The notes beneath the pieces are model-generated. The model ran no database searches. It saw nothing but the letters and a program-made list of their open reading frames with translations, and was not told the DNA's origin. A program made the translations under genes and the position numbers. Source: Veillonella sp. CHU740 (GTDB lineage: Bacteria; Bacillota; Negativicutes; Veillonellales; Veillonellaceae). Taken from it: a DNA stretch of 64,000 bases. Shown here one piece after another: positions 35,091-43,849 of this stretch (the first letter of the stretch is position 1; every line of letters starts with the position of its first letter). The DNA lies in contig NZ_RQVD01000006.1 of NCBI RefSeq assembly GCF_003992055.1, positions 43,440 to 107,439 on the forward strand, in the 5' to 3' direction.

Positions 35091-36016
35091 TGGCAACAGT
35101 AGATCCTAGATTAGCCGTAGAGTTCTGCGGTATTTCTATGAAAAACCCTATCGTAGCAGCATCGGGGACCTTTGGATTTGGACTCGAATATGATGGGTAC
35201 CTAGATTTGAATACAGAGATTGGTGCTATTTCTGTAAAGGGATTAACACCGACAGCGAGACCAGGTAATGCAGGTGTTCGTATTGCTGAAACACCATCTG
35301 GTGTGTTGAACTGCATTGGCTTGGAAAATCCAGGGGCAAAAGCCTTTGTAGCAGATATTTTGCCTACCTTGGCACAGTATGAGGTGCCTATTTTTGCAAA
35401 TATTTCTGGCAATACCTTAGAAGAATATGAGTTTATGGCGAAAACGTTGACGGTGGAAGGGGTAGCAGCACTGGAAGTCAACATTAGTTGCCCGAATGTA
35501 AAATGTGGTGGCATGGCCTTTGGCGTGCAAGCAGATAGCGCAGCTGCAGTTTGTAAAGCCGTCAAATCCCATACAGATTTACCGGTGATTATGAAATTAT
35601 CACCGAATGTAACGGATATCGTAGAGATTGCTCGTGCTGTAGAAGCAGCCGGAGCCGATGGTATTAGTATGATCAACACTTTGTTGGGTATGTCTGTAGA
35701 CTTACGCACACGAAAACCGCTGTTGGGTAATATCTATGGAGGCTTATCGGGTCCAGCGGTAAAACCAGTGGCATTGCGATTGACACACCAAGTGGCGAAG
35801 GCCATCGATATCCCTATCATGGGTGGTGGTGGCATCATGACCGGTGAAGATGCGTTAGAATTTATGTTAGTAGGAGCTGACATCGTGTCTGTGGGGACGG
35901 CTACGATGGTAGATCCACGAGCAATAGGCATCATTGCCAAAGAGATGAGTGCCTATTGTGAAAAAGAACAAATTGCTCATGTACAAGATATTGTAGGGGG
36001 CATTATCGTTCCATAA
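35090..36016 (+). CDS. pyrD: Dihydroorotate dehydrogenase (class 1B catalytic subunit)
   Basis: This 308-residue TIM-barrel FMN enzyme oxidises dihydroorotate to orotate. It has 'MKNPIVAASGTFGFG', the class 1 catalytic-Cys block 'VNISCPNVKCGGMAFG', 'IMKLSPNVTDI', 'GGLSGPAVKPVALRL' and 'IPIMGGGGIMTGEDALEFMLVGADIVSVGTA'. It is paired with pyrK and its ATG shares one base with the pyrK stop. It ends the operon: pyrE and pyrF, needed for UMP, are not in this window. A strong bidirectional terminator follows. Confidence 0.96.
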   Translation: MATVDPRLAVEFCGISMKNPIVAASGTFGFGLEYDGYLDLNTEIGAISVKGLTPTARPGNAGVRIAETPSGVLNCIGLENPGAKAFVADILPTLAQYEVPIFANISGNTLEEYEFMAKTLTVEGVAALEVNISCPNVKCGGMAFGVQADSAAAVCKAVKSHTDLPVIMKLSPNVTDIVEIARAVEAAGADGISMINTLLGMSVDLRTRKPLLGNIYGGLSGPAVKPVALRLTHQVAKAIDIPIMGGGGIMTGEDALEFMLVGADIVSVGTATMVDPRAIGIIAKEMSAYCEKEQIAHVQDIVGGIIVP

Positions 36017-36044
36017 AAGAGATTAGAGAAGAGAATATTGATTG

Positions 36045-36106
36045 AGGCAATATAAAAAGGACTACCTCAGTACGAATGTACTGGAGTAGTCCTTTTCGGG
36101 TTGCCT
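36045..36106. terminator. Bidirectional terminator between pyrD and the DUF805 gene
   Basis: A 19-bp near-perfect stem (36055-36073 with 36078-36096, loop GAAT) has A/T runs on both flanks, inside an outer AGGCAA/TTGCCT pairing. It serves pyrD on the + strand and the convergent gene on the - strand. Confidence 0.88.
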
Positions 36107-36112
36107 ATAAGT

Positions 36113-36625
36113 TTATTTTTTTTGCGTGGAACGAGGCCAGTAGGATGGATCGCCATATCGATTGGTTCCCTTTCTCCCCGGCAATAATGCCAGTGCTCCG
36201 TGGATGAGAAAGGTAGCGATTAGATGGAGCATATACGTATTTTTTAGCGGAATATATAGATTCGTGCCGATAATATACATACCTAATAGTATTCCAAAAG
36301 GAAAACCTGGAATCGATATATCATTTAAACGTCTTACATACAGGGTATAATACCAGGGTAATAATATAATGTATCCAGCATAGGCTAAGGCTTTTATACC
36401 AAAATAAGCGGGTAATATGATGACAGCTTCTAATAGCTGTTGAATAAACATATTAAATATATGCATGGTAGCAGATAGAAAAAGAATGCCTATAATAAAT
36501 TGAAATCGATTGATACGCCCTGTAATACTAATCCAACCTTGACTGTGGGGAGCTAGAAATCGTACTAGAAAGAGCGCTATGATACCTATTCCAAGGGAAA
36601 TCACTATATTAATAAATAAATCCAT
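36113..36625 (-). CDS. DUF805 family inner-membrane protein
   Basis: On the minus strand, ATG at 36625-36623 follows AGGAGG at good distance; longer frames upstream have no ribosome site. The 170-residue product has about four or five membrane segments and DUF805 marks: 'GRINRFQFIIGILFL', 'RRLNDISIPGFPFGILL', and a C-terminal 'GTNRYGDPSYWP'. DUF805 proteins (YhaH, YiiR) are small inner-membrane proteins of unknown function, sometimes linked to envelope or stress processes. It is the only convincing minus-strand gene. A TGCTATACT extended -10 lies at 36652-36660. Confidence 0.85.
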   Translation of the reverse strand: MDLFINIVISLGIGIIALFLVRFLAPHSQGWISITGRINRFQFIIGILFLSATMHIFNMFIQQLLEAVIILPAYFGIKALAYAGYIILLPWYYTLYVRRLNDISIPGFPFGILLGMYIIGTNLYIPLKNTYMLHLIATFLIHGALALLPGRKGTNRYGDPSYWPRSTQKK

Positions 36626-36789
36626 AACTAACCTCCTACATACTATGAATAAGTATAGCATAGATTGACAGTTATGGCGAACGCATGTCAAACATAGGCA
36701 TTTTGATATAGATTCTTCATAAAACTCTTAAAAAAGTAGTGTACTATACAGAAAGTTACTAGAAAAAAATAGGCAAAATAGCGGTTCAT

Positions 36790-36798
36790 TGGTATAAT
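36790..36798 (+). promoter_or_regulatory. Extended -10 promoter before the envelope cluster
   Basis: TGGTATAAT at 36790-36798, 75 bases before the 36873 ATG, no clear -35. It is probably a main promoter for the small membrane protein gene and bamA. Confidence 0.55.
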
Positions 36799-36872
36799 AG
36801 TAAAGATAGTTAAAAAAATGGTTCACATTTTTCTCTCATAATACGATTATATAATTATGAGAGGAGGATGTT

Positions 36873-37388
36873 ATGGAACCAATATCAACACCTATGGAAA
36901 AACGCATTCGCATGGTTCGAGCTTGGCTAGATGCAGCAGCGAAGTCCTACGCTACAAAAGGTAGTGTAAAAGGAAACTTGCATTTGTTCTTAGCACAAGC
37001 TGAAATGAAGCAAATGAATGAAGGCAAACCGTCCATTATATCGTATGCAAAAAAAGCTATAATGGCTGTGGTATTGATGGGGATCATAGGTTTTTCACAG
37101 TGGTGGATTGTACAACATAAGACGGAACAGACGAATCCAGTTGTAGAGACACAGACGGAGATGAAACAGGACGCATCAGTTACTGTAGAATCCCCTAGTA
37201 AGAATACACCTGTACATGTGGAAACTCCCTCAAAAACACCAGAAGTAATAGTAGAGGAACCAGTTTCTACTCCGACGCGTGAGCCAATCGCACAGCGCGC
37301 AGTGGAACCGACTCAAAAGCCTTCCATTACCTCACAAGAAGTGCGAGATGCGGTGCAAACTGGTGGACGTGTTTTGCGAGATGAGTAA
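36873..37388 (+). CDS. Small single-pass membrane protein of unknown function
   Basis: I do not recognise this 171-residue protein. It has a cytoplasmic N-terminal ~58 residues rich in charge ('EKRIRMVRAWLDAAAKSYATKGSVKGNLHLFLAQAEMKQM'), one membrane helix (about 63-82, 'AIMAVVLMGIIGFSQWWIV'), then a Pro/Glu/Thr/Val-rich periplasmic tail ('ETPSKTPEVIVEEPVSTPTREP'). No signal peptidase site is seen. It stands 31 bases before bamA after AGGAGGATG, so it may take part in outer-membrane assembly or simply share the promoter. Confidence 0.7.
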   Translation: MEPISTPMEKRIRMVRAWLDAAAKSYATKGSVKGNLHLFLAQAEMKQMNEGKPSIISYAKKAIMAVVLMGIIGFSQWWIVQHKTEQTNPVVETQTEMKQDASVTVESPSKNTPVHVETPSKTPEVIVEEPVSTPTREPIAQRAVEPTQKPSITSQEVRDAVQTGGRVLRDE

Positions 37389-37419
37389 GTAACCTTTTAT
37401 ATCTAAGGAGGATGATTAT

Positions 37420-39552
37420 ATGAAGGGAAACCTATCTTATAAGAAATTTTTAACATTTGCTGTACTAGCAGCGATTAGTACAACTCCAGTATTTGCTGAG
37501 ACAGCAAATCATTCTGACAGTGGCAAAACAATTGCAAAATTATCCATGGCGGATTTAGGCAAGCAAAATACTACCCGTACAGAAGAAGTGGCAACTGGTG
37601 ATGCAGCAACGGAAGCGGCTATTGCAGCAGCACGTGATGGAATCTCTGAGGCCGCAAAACGTGATGCGATTGAAGAACAACGTAAACGCGTTGATAACTC
37701 TTCCTTAGCAACGAATGATAAAGAAGTTAAAACCATTACAAAAGCTGGTGGTGATAAATTAGAAGAAGCACAAGCAGCAGGTGTAGAAACTGCGATTCCT
37801 CAAGTACAAGCTAGATATTATACAAGCTTGACTGAAGAAGAATTACAAAAATATGTTGGTAAAACGATTACACATATTGCAATTGATGGTCTGGATGAAG
37901 CATCTCAACCACAATTTTTAGCATTGTTACAAGGTAAAATTGGTGATGCTGTATCAGTGGAAGGTATTTCCAAAGACATCGCTAATTTAGGTGGATCTGG
38001 CGTACTTTCAGAAATTACACCTGTATTTACCGTTGTACCTGAAGGTGTAAAGGTATCCTATCATGTTACGGTTAACCCTGTAGTAAAAGGCGTGTCTGTA
38101 GAAGGCAATACGGTATACAAAACAGATGTATTAGTGCAATATCTTGGTGTGCAACCGAATACAGTGTTAAATACAATTGCAGTAGGTGAAAAAGTGCAAG
38201 GTATCAATGCAGCTTACCAACGTGATGGTTATATTTTAGCTCATGTGAAAGATATGGCTGTCGATGAAAAAGGCATTCTTCATGTATCTGTAGTAGAAGG
38301 CATGGTAGAGCGCATTACACCACATGGTAATAAGAAAACAAAAGATCGTGTTATTACACGTGAGTTCAATCAAAAAGTAGGACAACCATTTAATAAATTC
38401 TTGGTGCGTCGTTCTGTAGAAAAAGTATACAATCTTGGATTCTTTGATGATGTGAATGTACGTTTGACACAAGGTTCTACAGAAGAAGCTGTAAACATTG
38501 AAGTAGACGTATTAGAACATAAAACAGGAACTGTTACATTAGGTGCAGGTTACTCCGGTTCTGACGGATTTGTCGGCGTTGTAGAAGTGGGCGAAGAAAA
38601 CTTGCGTGGTACTGGTGATAAAGTGAAAGTACACTGGGAATTTGGCGGTTCTGCAGGGTATAAAAACTATTCTGTGTCCTACTTGCGTCCTTGGTTAGAT
38701 AACAAAGGTACATCTTTAGGCGTGACTTACTATGACCAATTGAATGAGTACACTGATTACAATGAAGAAGGTAAAGCAGTGGCTACGTACGATCGTAAAT
38801 CTAGCGGTTTCAATATTTCCTTAGGTCGTCAAACAGCGGAATTTACTCGTGATTATGTGACATTAGAACATCGCAATGATAAATACATTTGGGATGACAA
38901 AGATTCTAGTGGTTTCCGTTATGATACAGACAGAGCACAAGGGACGCGTTGGAATAACCATGGATACCCATTCTTGTCAAAAGGTTACATAAAAAACAAC
39001 TTCGGTACTACGAACAGCATTAGCTGGCAAAAAGTATATGATTCCCGTGATAATGTGTATGAACCAACTCGTGGTAAACGATTGTCTACTACATTGCAAT
39101 GGGGTGGTCATGGCTTAGGTGGCGACTTTAATTTCTATAAATTTACTGGCGAAGCTAGAACATACAAAAAAGTAGGTAGCAAACAAGTTCTTGCATTCCG
39201 TGCTCGTTTAGGCTGGGCGCAAGGTGACCTACCATATAGCCAATTATATACAATCGGTGGTTCTGATTCTCTTCGTGCCTATGAAGATGATCAATACCGT
39301 GGTAAAAAAATGTACAACTTCACAGCAGAATATCGTTTCCCAATCTGGAATAAAGTAAGTGGTGCTTTGTTTGCGGATTTAGGTGATGCATGGGATGCTC
39401 CGAATGTACCTTGGTTCAATCATTCCAAAACATTTAATGCCTCCATCGGTGCCGGCGTGCGTGTGACAACACCAATTGGTCCAGTACGTATCGATTATGG
39501 TATTAGTAAAAATCAAAATAAATTCCACTTCAGCTTTGGTGGTCAATTCTAA
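37420..39552 (+). CDS. bamA: Outer-membrane protein assembly factor BamA
   Basis: This 710-residue Omp85-family protein has a signal peptide (residues 1-26, cleavage after TTPVFA), an Ala/Glu-rich coiled region (about 45-120), POTRA repeats (about 130-370, including 'VKGVSVEGNTVYKTDVLVQYL' and 'RVITREFNQKVGQPFNKFLVRRSVEKVYNLGFFDDVNV') and a C-terminal 16-strand barrel. Barrel marks are 'DSLRAYEDDQYRGK' (a VRGY/F-like loop), 'GALFADLGDAW' and a final Phe after 'FHFSFGGQ'. It inserts barrel proteins into the outer membrane. There are fewer POTRA domains than the proteobacterial five. It heads the envelope cluster. Confidence 0.94.
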   Translation: MKGNLSYKKFLTFAVLAAISTTPVFAETANHSDSGKTIAKLSMADLGKQNTTRTEEVATGDAATEAAIAAARDGISEAAKRDAIEEQRKRVDNSSLATNDKEVKTITKAGGDKLEEAQAAGVETAIPQVQARYYTSLTEEELQKYVGKTITHIAIDGLDEASQPQFLALLQGKIGDAVSVEGISKDIANLGGSGVLSEITPVFTVVPEGVKVSYHVTVNPVVKGVSVEGNTVYKTDVLVQYLGVQPNTVLNTIAVGEKVQGINAAYQRDGYILAHVKDMAVDEKGILHVSVVEGMVERITPHGNKKTKDRVITREFNQKVGQPFNKFLVRRSVEKVYNLGFFDDVNVRLTQGSTEEAVNIEVDVLEHKTGTVTLGAGYSGSDGFVGVVEVGEENLRGTGDKVKVHWEFGGSAGYKNYSVSYLRPWLDNKGTSLGVTYYDQLNEYTDYNEEGKAVATYDRKSSGFNISLGRQTAEFTRDYVTLEHRNDKYIWDDKDSSGFRYDTDRAQGTRWNNHGYPFLSKGYIKNNFGTTNSISWQKVYDSRDNVYEPTRGKRLSTTLQWGGHGLGGDFNFYKFTGEARTYKKVGSKQVLAFRARLGWAQGDLPYSQLYTIGGSDSLRAYEDDQYRGKKMYNFTAEYRFPIWNKVSGALFADLGDAWDAPNVPWFNHSKTFNASIGAGVRVTTPIGPVRIDYGISKNQNKFHFSFGGQF

Positions 39553-39555
39553 TTG

Positions 39556-40824
39556 ATGAAAATAAAACACTGGGTGGGAAGTGCAGCCCTTGTAACTATA
39601 CTGGGCTTCACTTCCATCTATGGTGCACCTGTTCAAACTGTGCATGTAGACCTGCAGAGTACAACGGGTATGATTCCATCAGCATTACAACAGCGGATGC
39701 AAGCCAGCGTACAAGCTGCTACATCGTATATCTATAAAGGAAAAGAAGTGGAAGAGATTCAAGCAGCTTTACCAAGTTATGAAAAGGCTACTATGGATAT
39801 TGTAGATCGTATTTTATATGGATATACTGTGAAAGGTGTTGCTGTGCATGTGGGGGAAACTATGGATGTCAACATTCAGATAGAACCCTATGGGCATGTG
39901 ATGAAATCTGTGGAAACGACGATTCATTATGGCAATCTATCTCCCTATGGCAAACAATTAGTTGAGAAAGATGTTGGGCCTATATCACAAAGATTGGAGC
40001 AAATTCTCTTAGGTTCTTCTATTGATGCATTGCATTGGGTAAAACCTATTGCGCAAAAAACGGTGCGCAATGATTTGGAAGGCTCATTGCCAGAATTTAC
40101 TCCACAAGTCGATATTGTGGGTGGCGAAACTGGTCAAGTGATGGTGTATTTAGTTCCTAATGGAGATAGTATCCATAGGACAGATGTAGTCCTTCAATCA
40201 AATACATTACCGAGTGCTTTTTTCTATACTATGCGTCAATATTATGAGAAAAAAATGCGTGATTTGGAAGGATTACCTATTCAATTTGTGCGACGACATC
40301 AGGTGATGATTGAAGCAGATATTCAGAAAGAACTAAATCAAAGTCGAAGTGTTACACAGTTTGGGATTACCATCGCACCTCAATTGGAAGTCGGATCTGA
40401 CACGAAACTATATTTGCAAGTAGATTCTTCTAAGTATATGATTCGTGGTGAAGGATATCTTGATATGGGACGCAATACAGACTCTGTAGGAATACGATTA
40501 TATACAGGGGTTCACAAAGGCCCTCATACATGGTATTTGGAAACAGAATTTTTACCAAATAGTTTGCACTGGAAATTCAAGCCTTCTTATGTGTACCAAT
40601 TTAGTAAAGATACACAAGTAGGATATCAGTATGTGTCTCCTCATGGGCGGCATAAAGCATTTCTTCGACAAGACATTGGAAATCGATGGAGCTTGCGGTA
40701 TGAGCGAGATCTCAGGGAAAAAGAAAATGAATTTGCCATTGCCTATGATGTGCATGATTATTTGCAGTTAGAGTATATATGGAAAGATAAGGACAGATGG
40801 TTACGTCTTGTGGGACGTATATAA
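39556..40824 (+). CDS. Exported protein of unknown function between bamA and skp
   Basis: I do not recognise this 422-residue protein. ATG 39556 is preferred over an adjacent TTG. It starts with a signal peptide (residues 1-24, cleavage after SIYGA). The C-terminal third alternates polar and hydrophobic residues ('YMIRGEGYLDMGRNTDSVGIRLYTGV', 'FKPSYVYQFSKDTQVGYQYVS', 'NRWSLRYERDLREKENEFAIAYDVHDYLQLEYIWK'), like outer-membrane strands, so a small barrel anchor is possible. The front half is mixed helix/strand. It overlaps no gene, follows bamA by 3 bases and precedes three Skp-like genes, so a role in outer-membrane biogenesis is likely. Confidence 0.7.
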   Translation: MKIKHWVGSAALVTILGFTSIYGAPVQTVHVDLQSTTGMIPSALQQRMQASVQAATSYIYKGKEVEEIQAALPSYEKATMDIVDRILYGYTVKGVAVHVGETMDVNIQIEPYGHVMKSVETTIHYGNLSPYGKQLVEKDVGPISQRLEQILLGSSIDALHWVKPIAQKTVRNDLEGSLPEFTPQVDIVGGETGQVMVYLVPNGDSIHRTDVVLQSNTLPSAFFYTMRQYYEKKMRDLEGLPIQFVRRHQVMIEADIQKELNQSRSVTQFGITIAPQLEVGSDTKLYLQVDSSKYMIRGEGYLDMGRNTDSVGIRLYTGVHKGPHTWYLETEFLPNSLHWKFKPSYVYQFSKDTQVGYQYVSPHGRHKAFLRQDIGNRWSLRYERDLREKENEFAIAYDVHDYLQLEYIWKDKDRWLRLVGRI

Positions 40825-40844
40825 GGAAAGAAGGTAGATAAACT

Positions 40845-41324
40845 ATGATGCGTTTATTGAATAATAAAAAGAATGTAAAAACGGTGTCAATCATTGTAGG
40901 CGTTCTTTTTGTCATTAGTGTGGGTGCTTTGGCATATACACAAATGGCAGGACATGGTGGCTCTGGTGCAGTTAGCAATATTGGTGTTATCGATATGCAA
41001 CGTGTGGTTGAAAGTAATCCTAACCTAGTACAAGATGCGCAAAAAGAAATGGCTGCGTATAATGAAGAGTTGCAAAAAGAATTCAATGAAAAATCTGCAA
41101 ACTTAGATGACGAAGGAAAAGCAAAACTTTCAGATGAATTACGTCAAAAGTTGCAAGACAAACAACAAAGTATTCAAGAAAATTTGAAAAAACGCGTTGA
41201 TGAAGCATCTAAAGCAGTAGCAGATGGAAAAGGTCTAAGCGTTGTTATGACTCGTGATTCAGTTTTATTTGGTGGAACTGATGTAACTGAGCAAGTGAGT
41301 AAAAAATTGTCTGAAACTAAATAA
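40845..41324 (+). CDS. OmpH/Skp-family periplasmic chaperone, paralogue 1
   Basis: This 159-residue protein has an uncleaved-looking N-terminal membrane segment (about 15-33), then the OmpH core 'IGVIDMQRVVESNPNLVQDAQKEMAAYNEELQKEFNEKSANLDDE', a long coiled coil, and the C-terminal 'VADGKGLSVVMTRDSVLFGGTDVTEQV'. Skp trimers hold unfolded outer-membrane proteins. It is the first of three adjacent Skp-like genes here, next to bamA. Two Met codons start the frame; AAGGTAG is the ribosome site. Confidence 0.88.
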   Translation: MMRLLNNKKNVKTVSIIVGVLFVISVGALAYTQMAGHGGSGAVSNIGVIDMQRVVESNPNLVQDAQKEMAAYNEELQKEFNEKSANLDDEGKAKLSDELRQKLQDKQQSIQENLKKRVDEASKAVADGKGLSVVMTRDSVLFGGTDVTEQVSKKLSETK

Positions 41325-41336
41325 GGTGGGAGCCGC

Positions 41337-42317
41337 ATGCGAAAAGGACCTATCTTTGCCGTATTGAGTGTAGTGATACTCTGTTTAGGTATAGGTGGAT
41401 ATTATTTACAGACACAAAAAGAGGTTCCTCAGGGACCTAAAATTGGTGTTGTGCGACTACAAGATGTAGTAGAGTCGCACCCTAACTTTCATAGTTATGA
41501 TGAACAAAAGAAAGAGTTATTGCGATTAGAGGCTCAGCGAGATAAAGAAGAACAGCTGCTACAAGCAAAATTAGGTGTAGAAGTTGGAAAATCTGAAGAA
41601 GAGCTGAAAAAAATAGAGGCTAATTTAACAGATAGTCTGCAGCAAGAATTGCAAAGTAAAATTGCTGTACGGGAAGCAGAGTTAAATCAAGACCTAGCAC
41701 AACGACAACGAGCGTTATTAGAGCAATATCGCAAAGACTATAAAGTGGATCCTACAGAAGCGGATATAGAAATTGTAAATTTGCAATTATCTTTATCTAC
41801 AGAAGCTAAGTTACAGCCTATTGATGACACACAACGTCAACGATGGGCACAGCGTAAGGCAGATAAAGAAGCTCGATTAGTAAAGTTATTAGAAGCTCGT
41901 GGTGCTACTATAAAAGGAGCTAATCACTGGAAAGATATAGAAGCAAAAGTACAACAAGATATGCAGCCTGCTTATGAAGCAGCGCATCGTACATTGGCAA
42001 CATATGCTAGTGAGGTAGCAAAAGAATTAGGTAGTAAACGAGATGCATCTATGAAGACTATGATGGATTCACAACAAACTGTTATGGCAAAAGTTCATCA
42101 AGAAGGAGCTCAATTGTGGGATGCAGAATGGGAACAGCGACTGGCTCAAAAGCGTGATGAAGTGCAAGCTTTACATGATGCGATATTAGAAGATATTCGC
42201 GTTCGTGTAGCGGTTATAGCGAGAGCTAAGCAGTTAGAATTAGTAGTTGTCGATCATATAACAGATCGTACTGATATGGATATAACGGATGAGATTATTT
42301 CATCTTATGGGCAATAA
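41337..42317 (+). CDS. OmpH/Skp-family protein, extended paralogue 2
   Basis: The 326-residue protein is about twice the usual Skp length. A membrane anchor (about 7-27) precedes an OmpH-like beginning ('IGVVRLQDVVESHPNFHSYDEQKKELLRLEAQRDKEEQ'), long charged coiled coils, then a second OmpH-like segment ending 'RVAVIARAKQLELVVVDHITDRTDMDITDEIISSY'. The two halves look like a stretched or internally duplicated Skp (inference from the paired coiled-coil arms). It starts 12 bases after paralogue 1 with GGTGGGAG before it. Confidence 0.8.
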   Translation: MRKGPIFAVLSVVILCLGIGGYYLQTQKEVPQGPKIGVVRLQDVVESHPNFHSYDEQKKELLRLEAQRDKEEQLLQAKLGVEVGKSEEELKKIEANLTDSLQQELQSKIAVREAELNQDLAQRQRALLEQYRKDYKVDPTEADIEIVNLQLSLSTEAKLQPIDDTQRQRWAQRKADKEARLVKLLEARGATIKGANHWKDIEAKVQQDMQPAYEAAHRTLATYASEVAKELGSKRDASMKTMMDSQQTVMAKVHQEGAQLWDAEWEQRLAQKRDEVQALHDAILEDIRVRVAVIARAKQLELVVVDHITDRTDMDITDEIISSYGQ

Positions 42318-42329
42318 AGGAGTAAAAGA

Positions 42330-42779
42330 ATGAAAGACATGTGGAAACGTATGGCTACAGGAGCTATGATGGTATGTGCATTAGGACTAGTAGCTGGTTG
42401 TGGTAGTAGTGATAAAGTAGGTGTAGTTAACACTGAAAAAATTGTGCAAGAAAGTAATAAAGCAAAAGACTTGAATAAAGAGATGGAAGCAAAACAAAAA
42501 GAAATTACAGATCGCTTAGCACAAGTACAAGGCACGCAGTCTGAAGAGGAATTCCATAATACGCAAATGAATGCACAACAAGAGCTACAAATCTTTGGTC
42601 AAGCTAAAAGTAAAGAATTCAAAGCATATGTAGAGTCTAATATTCAAAGTGTAGCAAAAGAAAAAGAATTGACTGTTGTTGCGAATGACCAAGCTATCAT
42701 GACTGGTGGCATTGATATCACAGAAGATGTTATTAAAAAAATGAATGAAGGTACATCTTCGGAGGAAGCTAGCAAATAA
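42330..42779 (+). CDS. OmpH/Skp-family lipoprotein, paralogue 3
   Basis: This 149-residue protein has a lipoprotein signal with lipobox LVAGC (Cys at residue 24), then the OmpH pattern 'VGVVNTEKIVQESNKAKDLNKEMEAKQKEITDRLAQVQG', a coiled coil and the closing 'ELTVVANDQAIMTGGIDITEDVIKKM'. It would be a membrane-tethered Skp, unlike the soluble textbook protein. It lies 12 bases after paralogue 2 and 30 before lpxD. Confidence 0.87.
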   Translation: MKDMWKRMATGAMMVCALGLVAGCGSSDKVGVVNTEKIVQESNKAKDLNKEMEAKQKEITDRLAQVQGTQSEEEFHNTQMNAQQELQIFGQAKSKEFKAYVESNIQSVAKEKELTVVANDQAIMTGGIDITEDVIKKMNEGTSSEEASK

Positions 42780-42809
42780 TATGTGATTATAAAGTAAGGA
42801 GGCTTCATA

Positions 42810-43841
42810 GTGAAGTTTTCGTTGGAAGAACTTGCCAGTATGGTAGAAGGTACTGTACATGGAGATAGTTCAGTTTGTATTGAAGAAACTCGTAGTTTAG
42901 AGCAAGGTGCACCCCATGCGATTAGCTTTGCGATTGGAGATTTCCGAGAATTTGCGAAGCTTAGTAAAGCAGGGGCTATCTTGGTAGATGCGGTGATAGA
43001 GGATTGTCAAATACCACAAATCATCGTACCTAATGCGAAAGCCGCTTTTGCTAAACTATTAGAGGTATTTCATCCACCTGTTGTTTTTCCAGATGGAATT
43101 CATGAAACAGCTATTATTGGTAACAATGTAAGTATAGGCAACAATGTAAAGATTGGACCGTACTGTGTTGTTTATGACAATGCTATTATAGGAGATAATG
43201 TTACATTACATGCCTATGCATACATTGGACATAATACTCGGATTGGTGAAGGTACAACTATATATGCCAATGCTGTTGTGCATGAAAACTGTGTGCTAGG
43301 TAAGCGAGTTGTGTTACGTGCCCATGCTGTTATTGGTGGTGAGGGGTTTGGATTTGCTACGGAAAACGGAAAGCACACACATATTCCACAAGTTGGAAAT
43401 GTAGTGTTAGAAGATGATGTAGAAGTAGGATCTTGCTCTTGCATTGACAATGCGACTATGGGCTCTACGTTAGTGAGACGTGGTACAAAAATAGATAATT
43501 TAGTACATCTAGGTCATAATGTAGAAATCGGTGAAGATTGTTTCTTGATTGCGCAAGTGGGGATAGCTGGAAGTACTAAATGTGGGAACCATGTTATCTT
43601 TGCAGGACAAACCGGATGTACGGGGCATATCACAATAGGAGATAATGTTACATTTGCAGGGAAGACAGGGATTACTGGAAATGTACCATCGAATGGACTC
43701 TATGCAGGATTTCCAATGAGACCTCATAAAGAGTGGTTAAAATTAGCTGCTTATGAAAGTCGATTGCCAGATATGGTGAAACAAGTGAAAGCATTAGAAA
43801 AAGAGCTGGCTCAATTAAAAGCTAAGTTAGAAGATAAATAG
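42810..43841 (+). CDS. lpxD: UDP-3-O-(3-hydroxyacyl)glucosamine N-acyltransferase
   Basis: It begins with GTG at 42810, 7 bases after AAGGAGG. The 343-residue protein has an N-terminal uridine-binding domain, a left-handed parallel beta helix of hexapeptide repeats (from 'ETAIIGNNVSIGNNVKIGPYCVVYDNAIIG') and the acyl-transfer histidines in 'NLVHLGHNVEIGEDCFLIAQVGIAGSTK'. It ends with a helical tail. It adds the N-linked hydroxyacyl chain in lipid A synthesis (third step). In a Firmicute this is itself proof of a lipopolysaccharide outer membrane. Confidence 0.95.
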   Translation: MKFSLEELASMVEGTVHGDSSVCIEETRSLEQGAPHAISFAIGDFREFAKLSKAGAILVDAVIEDCQIPQIIVPNAKAAFAKLLEVFHPPVVFPDGIHETAIIGNNVSIGNNVKIGPYCVVYDNAIIGDNVTLHAYAYIGHNTRIGEGTTIYANAVVHENCVLGKRVVLRAHAVIGGEGFGFATENGKHTHIPQVGNVVLEDDVEVGSCSCIDNATMGSTLVRRGTKIDNLVHLGHNVEIGEDCFLIAQVGIAGSTKCGNHVIFAGQTGCTGHITIGDNVTFAGKTGITGNVPSNGLYAGFPMRPHKEWLKLAAYESRLPDMVKQVKALEKELAQLKAKLEDK

Positions 43842-43849
43842 GGGCCCAT

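Noticed and set aside
34837..35709. 290-residue open frame on the minus strand across pyrK and pyrD
   Set aside because: It is a shadow of two firmly identified genes, has no ribosome site and shows no protein-family features.
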